This document shows, piece after piece, positions 57,317-61,772 of a DNA stretch of 61,772 bases (its first letter is position 1; each line of letters starts with the position of its first letter). Below the pieces are notes generated by a model, which ran no database searches, was not told the origin of the DNA, and worked only from the letters and a program-made list of their open reading frames with translations. The translations under genes and the position numbers were made by a program. This DNA is from Mycobacterium gordonae (GTDB lineage: Bacteria; Actinomycetota; Actinomycetes; Mycobacteriales; Mycobacteriaceae). The DNA lies in assembly GCF_002101675.1 (NCBI RefSeq), contig NZ_LQOY01000108.1, forward strand, positions 1 to 61,772, given 5' to 3'.

Positions 57317-59680
57317 ATGCTGCAGGGGATCGCTCGACTGGCCATCGCGGCGCCGAAAAGAATCATCGGAATCGCCTTACTGGTCTTCATCGCCGCCGCG
57401 GTCTTCGGCATTCCGGTCGCCAACAGCCTCTCCCCGGGCGGGTTTCAGGACCCCCATTCAGAGTCGGCGCGCGCCATCACGTTACTGACCGACAAGTTCG
57501 GCCAGAGCGGTCAACAGATGCTGATCCTGGTTACCGCCCCCGGTGGAGCCCGCAGCGAGCAGGCCCGCAACGCCGGCACCGACCTCGTCGACCAGCTCAA
57601 GAGGTCGCCGCTGGTCTACAACGCCACCTCGGCCTGGACGGCACCCCCGGAGGCCGCCGCCGACCTCATCAGCAAGGACGGCAAGTCCGGCCTGATCGTC
57701 GTCAACCTCAAAGGCGGCGAAAACGACGCACAGAAGAACGCTCAGACCCTGGCCGATCAGTTCGTCCACGATCACGACGGTGTCACCGTCCAGGCGGGCG
57801 GCTCGGCCATGGAATACGCACAGATCAACAAGCAGAACCAGGCCGACCTGCTGGTCATGGAGATGATCGCGATCCCGTTCAGCTTCCTGATCCTGGTGTG
57901 GGTGTTCGGCGGGTTGCTGACGGCGGCGTTGCCGATGGCGCTGGGGGCGCTGGCGGTGGTCGGATCGATGTCGGTGCTGCGGTTGGTCACCTTCACCACC
58001 GAAGTGTCGATCTTCGCGCTGAACCTGAGCACCGCTCTGGGGCTGGCGCTGGCCATCGACTACACCTTGCTGATCATCAGCCGATACCGCGATGAGTTGG
58101 CCGAGGGCTGTGACCGCGATCAGGCGCTGATCCGCACCATGGCCACCTCCGGCCGCACGGTGTTGTTCTCGGCGGTCACCGTGGCATTGTCCATGGCCGC
58201 GACGGTGGCCTTCCCGATGTACTTCCTCAAGTCGTTCGCCTACGCCGGCGTGGCGACGGTGGCCTTCGTCGCGACCGCGTCGATCGTGGTCACGCCGGCC
58301 GCCATCGTGCTGATGGGTTCGCGGATCGACAAATTCGACGTGCGACGCCTGCTGCGCCGGCTCTTCCGCCGCCCCGAACCGGTGCACAAGCCGGTCGAGC
58401 AGTTGTTCTGGTACCGCTCCAGCAAGTTCGTGATGCGCTACTGGCTGCCGATCGGTTCGGCCGTCGTCGCGCTCCTGATCCTGCTCGGGTTGCCGTTCTT
58501 CTCGGTGAAGTGGGGATTCCCGGATGACCGGGTGCTGCCCTCCTCGGCGTCCGCGCATCAGGTGGGTGACCAGCTGCGCGACAACTTCGCGCGCGACTCG
58601 GCGACCGCCGTGCCCATCGTCGTGCCCGATGCGGGCGGCCTGACACCGGACGATCTCAGCCAGTACGCCGCCGGGCTCTCCCTGGTGCCTGACGTCTCGG
58701 CGGTCTCCGCCCCGACCGGGACCTTCATCGGCGGCAAGCCGTCCGGCCCACCGGTCGGAGCCACCGGGATAACCGACGGCAGCGCACTGCTGACCGTCAG
58801 CAGCACTGCGCCGCTGTTCTCACAGGCCTCCGACACCCAGCTCAAGCGGCTGCACCAGGTGACCGGGCCGGGCGGACGCAGCGTGCAGATGGCCGGCGTC
58901 GCGCAGGTCAACCGCGACAGCGTGGACGCGGTGACCGATCGGCTGCCGCTGGTCCTGGGATTGATGGCCGCGGTGACCTTCGTTCTGCTGTTTCTGCTGA
59001 CCGGCAGCGTGGTGTTGCCGCTGAAGGCTCTGGTGCTGAACATGCTCTCGTTGAGTGCCGCGTTCGGCGCGCTGGTGTGGATCTTCCAGGACGGTCACCT
59101 CGGTGCGCTGGGCACTACTCCGAGCGGGACGCTGGTCGCCAACATGCCGGTGCTGCTGTTCTGTATCGCGTTCGGATTGTCGATGGACTACGAAGTGTTC
59201 CTGGTGTCCCGCATCCGCGAGTACTGGCTGGCATCGGGGGCGGCCCGGCCCGCCAGACCGAGTCCGGCGCAGGCGCATGCCGCTAACGACGAGAGCGTCG
59301 CCCTGGGGGTGGCTCGCACCGGTCGGGTGATCACCGCGGCCGCCCTGGTCATGTCGATGTCGTTCGCGGCGTTGATCGCCGCGCACGTGTCTTTCATGCG
59401 GATGTTCGGGCTGGGCCTGACGCTCGCGGTGATCGCCGACGCCACCCTGGTCCGGATGGTCCTGGTCCCGGCGTTCATGCATGTGATGGGCCGGTGGAAC
59501 TGGTGGGCGCCCAAGCCGCTGGTATGGGTGCACGAGCGGTTCGGCATCAGCGAGGGCGGCTCCCTTGAAGAACCCGCCGGGCCCGCCGGTCACCGGGTGC
59601 CCAGCGAGGCCGACACCGCCAAAATGCCGTCCCAGCGCAATGGACGCGACGTCCATGCGTCGGTGACCCGCCGTGGTTGA
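57317..59680 (+). CDS. mmpL13: MmpL-family RND transporter MmpL13 (intact)
   Basis: 787 residues from ATG 57317, which follows GGAGGG. Twelve membrane helices are arranged as one helix, a periplasmic loop, five helices, a central cytoplasmic loop, then the same again. The Asp-Tyr proton-relay pairs are in ALAIDYTLLIISRYRD and GLSMDYEVFLVSRIRE. It exports a lipid or siderophore-like molecule with proton motive force. In M. tuberculosis I recall this gene split into mmpL13a and mmpL13b; here a single frame runs through. The 3' end overlaps the TetR gene by eight bases. Confidence 0.94.
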   Translation: MLQGIARLAIAAPKRIIGIALLVFIAAAVFGIPVANSLSPGGFQDPHSESARAITLLTDKFGQSGQQMLILVTAPGGARSEQARNAGTDLVDQLKRSPLVYNATSAWTAPPEAAADLISKDGKSGLIVVNLKGGENDAQKNAQTLADQFVHDHDGVTVQAGGSAMEYAQINKQNQADLLVMEMIAIPFSFLILVWVFGGLLTAALPMALGALAVVGSMSVLRLVTFTTEVSIFALNLSTALGLALAIDYTLLIISRYRDELAEGCDRDQALIRTMATSGRTVLFSAVTVALSMAATVAFPMYFLKSFAYAGVATVAFVATASIVVTPAAIVLMGSRIDKFDVRRLLRRLFRRPEPVHKPVEQLFWYRSSKFVMRYWLPIGSAVVALLILLGLPFFSVKWGFPDDRVLPSSASAHQVGDQLRDNFARDSATAVPIVVPDAGGLTPDDLSQYAAGLSLVPDVSAVSAPTGTFIGGKPSGPPVGATGITDGSALLTVSSTAPLFSQASDTQLKRLHQVTGPGGRSVQMAGVAQVNRDSVDAVTDRLPLVLGLMAAVTFVLLFLLTGSVVLPLKALVLNMLSLSAAFGALVWIFQDGHLGALGTTPSGTLVANMPVLLFCIAFGLSMDYEVFLVSRIREYWLASGAARPARPSPAQAHAANDESVALGVARTGRVITAAALVMSMSFAALIAAHVSFMRMFGLGLTLAVIADATLVRMVLVPAFMHVMGRWNWWAPKPLVWVHERFGISEGGSLEEPAGPAGHRVPSEADTAKMPSQRNGRDVHASVTRRG

Positions 59681-60380
59681 CGTCTCGGTGCACGGGCTGC
59701 GCCGCCAACGTGCACCGCGCGGGTCGGGGGACCGGCTGCGTCACGAAATCCTTGATTCGGCAACCGAATTGCTTCTCGAGACCGGGCAAGCGCGCGCGGT
59801 GTCCATTCGATCGGTCGCGCAACGTGTCGGTGTCACCTCGCCGTCGATCTACCTGCATTTCCAGGACAAGAACGCGTTGCTGGATGCGGTGTGCGCGCGC
59901 TACCTCGCCCGACTGGACGAGGCGATGGAGCGCGCCGCGGTGGGGCGCACCGGGACCGTGGAGGTGCTGCGGGCGCAGGGCATGGCCTATGTGCGATTTG
60001 CGCTGCAGACCCCGGAGCTCTACCGGCTCGCCACCATGGGCGAGTGGCGCTCCGGCAGCAATGTCGATATGGCGCTGGACAGTTCGGCGTTCCGGCACAT
60101 GCGCGCCTCGGTCCAGTCGCTGATGGAGGAGGGCGTCTACCGCACTGACGATCCGACCATGATCGCCCTTGAGCTGTGGACCGCCGCGCACGGGGTGGCG
60201 GCCATTCTGATCGCCAAGCCGCACCTGCCGTTCGGCGATGTCGATGCGTTCGCCGAGCGGGTTCTGGGCGCGGTACTGTGCGGTCATATGGTGGCCGGGC
60301 TCGTCGGCGCCGAGGCGACGTCCCAGCGGTTGGTGGAGTGGGTGCTCGAGCAGCGCCCCGCACAGGAGGCGCAAGCATGA
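59673..60380 (+). CDS. TetR-family regulator in the mmpL13 operon
   Basis: 235 residues from GTG 59673. The helix-turn-helix is HEILDSATELLLETGQARAVSIRSVAQRVGVTSPSIYLHFQDKNALL. A C-terminal WHG-type domain is suggested by ELWTAAHGVAAILIAKPHLPFGD. It overlaps mmpL13 upstream and the methyltransferase downstream (ATGA), so it is in the same operon and probably regulates it through the repeats at 57239-57261. Confidence 0.9.
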   Translation: MVDVSVHGLRRQRAPRGSGDRLRHEILDSATELLLETGQARAVSIRSVAQRVGVTSPSIYLHFQDKNALLDAVCARYLARLDEAMERAAVGRTGTVEVLRAQGMAYVRFALQTPELYRLATMGEWRSGSNVDMALDSSAFRHMRASVQSLMEEGVYRTDDPTMIALELWTAAHGVAAILIAKPHLPFGDVDAFAERVLGAVLCGHMVAGLVGAEATSQRLVEWVLEQRPAQEAQA

Positions 60381-61006
60381 CGCCGAGCGTCGACAATCCC
60401 TTCTTCGCCCGGGTGTGGCCCGTCTTCGCCGCCCACGAAGCCGAGTCGGTGCGCGTGCTGCGTCGGGAAAATCTGGCCGGCCTGTCGGGCCGGGTGCTCG
60501 AAATCGGCGCCGGATGTGGGACCAATTTCGCCTATTACCCCGAAGCCGTAACGCACGTGCTCGCCGTGGAGCCCGAACCGCGGTTGGTGGACAAGGCCAG
60601 GGAGGCGGCCGCCAATGCGCCGATTCCGGTGGCGGTGACCCACGAAACCGCCGAGGAGATCGGCGACATGGAGCCGTTCGACGCCGTGGTCTGTTCGCTG
60701 GTGCTTTGCTCGGTGCACGATCAGGTCGGTGTGCTGCGCCGGCTGCATGCACTGCTGCGGCCAGGCGGTGAGTTGCGCTACCTCGAGCACATAGCCAGCG
60801 CCGGCGCCCGGGGCCGCTTCCAGCAATTCGTCGACGCGACCTTCTGGCCCCGCGTGATGGGTAACTGCCACACCCATCGAGACACCGAGCGCGCGATCAT
60901 CGATGCCGGTTTCGAAGTGCGCACCTCGCGGCGGGAGTGGACGCTGCCGGCGTGGGCGCCGCTGCCGGTGTCGGAATTGGCGCTGGGCCGGGCGCACCGC
61001 CCCTAG
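60377..61006 (+). CDS. SAM-dependent class I methyltransferase (Rv1147-like)
   Basis: 209 residues. The SAM motif I is VLEIGAGCGTNFAYY near residues 40-54. The acidic motif II is AVEPEPRLVDKA, and the post-motif DAVVCSLVLCSVHD is typical of UbiE/Methyltransf_11 proteins. The C-terminal LRYLEHIASAGARGRFQQFVDATFWPRVMGNCHTHRDT resembles phospholipid or small-molecule methyltransferases of the PMT type. It may modify the molecule carried by MmpL13 (inference from operon). Confidence 0.88.
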   Translation: MTPSVDNPFFARVWPVFAAHEAESVRVLRRENLAGLSGRVLEIGAGCGTNFAYYPEAVTHVLAVEPEPRLVDKAREAAANAPIPVAVTHETAEEIGDMEPFDAVVCSLVLCSVHDQVGVLRRLHALLRPGGELRYLEHIASAGARGRFQQFVDATFWPRVMGNCHTHRDTERAIIDAGFEVRTSRREWTLPAWAPLPVSELALGRAHRP

Positions 61007-61063
61007 CTTTGGCGCCGAGCCTGCGGTGAGGGCCATGCTGCGGTCTGTAAACCGACCACCAGA

Positions 61064-61772
61064 TCAGCCTCGATGCCCCCAGCGCAGGCTCGCCGCCCGA
61101 TCTGCCAGTGCACCCCGAACCCTCGTCACGATGTTGGTTGGACGTTCGGTCACGGTCACGCGAATGACGGTCCAGCCGAGACGTTCCAAGGTCTCCGAAC
61201 GTCGGATGTCTTTGGTGTACTGCCAGCGGTCGATTCGATGTTGTTCGCCGTCGTACTCGACCGCGACCATGAGCTCCGGCCAGCCCAGATCGAGGTAATA
61301 CACCTGACCGTGTGGTGTGGTCACGCGTATCTGGGTGGTGGGGCGCGGTAGACCCGCGCTCATGAGCAGGAGCCGTAACCACGTTTCTTTCGGCGACTGG
61401 GAGCCGACGTCGACAAGCGTAAGCACCGCTTCCAATTGCCTGAGGCCGCGGGTGCCCCGGTGCCGTTCTGCTACCGCGTATACCTCGTCGGCGGTTATCG
61501 CGGTTGCGCGCATGAGCGCATCCAAGTTGGCGACCGCAGAGTCGCGCGGCTTGCGGCGCCCGATGTCGTAGGCAGTGCGTTGCGCAGTAGTGATGGGTAA
61601 CCCGGCTGAAACCACGCGCTCGTCAGGCAGCAGTTGCATATCGTAGGTGCGGATCCCGCGAGGCGGCCTCGCATTCCGCCAGATCAATTCGATCGGGTTG
61701 CGTCCACCAAGGTGGTGTATCAGTCGGGCCGTGAGGTGAGGACCGGCGTGTCGTAGCCGGGTAGATGAGGGT
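61064..61772 (-). CDS. DUF559/AbiEi-type protein, 5' end outside the window
   Basis: At least 235 codons. The frame is open to the right edge of the window (upstream residues read HLTARLIHHLGGRNPIEL), so the gene starts outside. The N-terminal part resembles AbiEi-like proteins (GLPITTAQRTAYDIGRRKPRDSAVANLD). The C-terminal part is a DUF559/Vsr-like nuclease fold (YYLDLGWPELMVAVEYDGEQHR, then RSETLERLGWTVIRVT), with D and E-x-D-G as candidate active-site acids. Many paralogues exist in mycobacteria; the function is unknown. Confidence 0.8.
   Translation of the reverse strand, partial: PSSTRLRHAGPHLTARLIHHLGGRNPIELIWRNARPPRGIRTYDMQLLPDERVVSAGLPITTAQRTAYDIGRRKPRDSAVANLDALMRATAITADEVYAVAERHRGTRGLRQLEAVLTLVDVGSQSPKETWLRLLLMSAGLPRPTTQIRVTTPHGQVYYLDLGWPELMVAVEYDGEQHRIDRWQYTKDIRRSETLERLGWTVIRVTVTERPTNIVTRVRGALADRAASLRWGHRG

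Noticed and set aside
1..61772. CRISPR arrays, tRNA or rRNA genes, intact insertion sequences
   Set aside because: I saw no regularly spaced repeats, cloverleaf sequences or transposase genes. The short repeats present are palindromes or two-copy direct repeats.

Overview
The window is a stretch of a mycobacterial chromosome, most probably from a slow-growing non-tuberculous species. The evidence is high GC, frequent GTG/TTG starts, 1-8 bp gene overlaps, a PPE-SVP gene, an MmpL transporter, a DUF732 secreted protein, and a gene order matching, from memory, M. tuberculosis Rv1112 (ychF) to Rv1147. Recognisable landmarks are ychF, an Rv1115-like exported protein, an adenylate cyclase, gnd2, bpoB, ephC, an Rv1125/Rv1126c-like pair, ppdK, an Rv1132-like membrane protein, metE with its B12 riboswitch, thiolase and crotonase genes, Rv1138c/Rv1139c-like genes, echA, mcr, an Rv1144-like SDR, mmpL13, and an Rv1147-like methyltransferase. 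Several genes that I recall as broken in M. tuberculosis look whole here (cyclase, thiolase, mmpL13). zwf1, which I recall next to gnd2, is absent.

Layout. 1-1.3 kb: ychF. 1.3-5.7 kb: a MarR regulator and a carbonic-anhydrase remnant, divergent from a five-gene toluene/alkene-type diiron monooxygenase operon (alpha, gamma, Rieske, effector, beta) with no reductase gene. 5.8-10.5 kb: small secreted and envelope proteins, OsmC, a permuted papain-like hydrolase and a cyclase. 10.6-15.8 kb: gnd2, then a minus-strand operon (SDR, SnoaL-like, DapB-like oxidoreductase, TetR, alpha/beta hydrolase) preceded by a perfect palindrome. 15.8-18.5 kb: a DUF417 membrane protein, an ECF sigma/anti-sigma pair, a VOC protein and a TetR gene. 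18.5-25.1 kb: PPE, ephC, a WS/DGAT-like acyltransferase and the ppdK cluster. 25.2-33.3 kb: DoxX, amine oxidase, a DUF3556 protein behind a KstR-type box, and metE with a cobalamin riboswitch. 33.3-39.1 kb: a tandem TetR regulator, a two-subunit acyl-CoA dehydrogenase operon, SDR and P450 remnants, and an aldehyde dehydrogenase. 39.2-45.5 kb: a YCII/ECF42 module, a 1300-residue hybrid kinase/phosphatase and a STAS protein. 45.8-56.7 kb: beta-oxidation genes around a type III polyketide synthase/methyltransferase/FAD monooxygenase operon, two paralogous SDRs, mcr and an SDR. 56.8-61 kb: a tiny minus-strand peptide unit, mmpL13, TetR and a methyltransferase. The window ends inside a DUF559-like gene.

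How it fits together. Much of the content is lipid and hydrocarbon metabolism: oxygenation, CoA-ester beta-oxidation, racemisation of 2-methylacyl-CoA, polyketide lipid synthesis and MmpL export. Most clusters carry a local regulator, and several have a clear palindromic operator candidate. Convergent gene pairs are repeatedly separated by long palindromes that fall into at least three sequence families. One member of the GGCGAGCAGACGC family sits in frame inside an acyl-CoA dehydrogenase gene, which is the most unusual feature of the window. Second in interest are the kinase/phosphatase hub and the complete polyketide trio.
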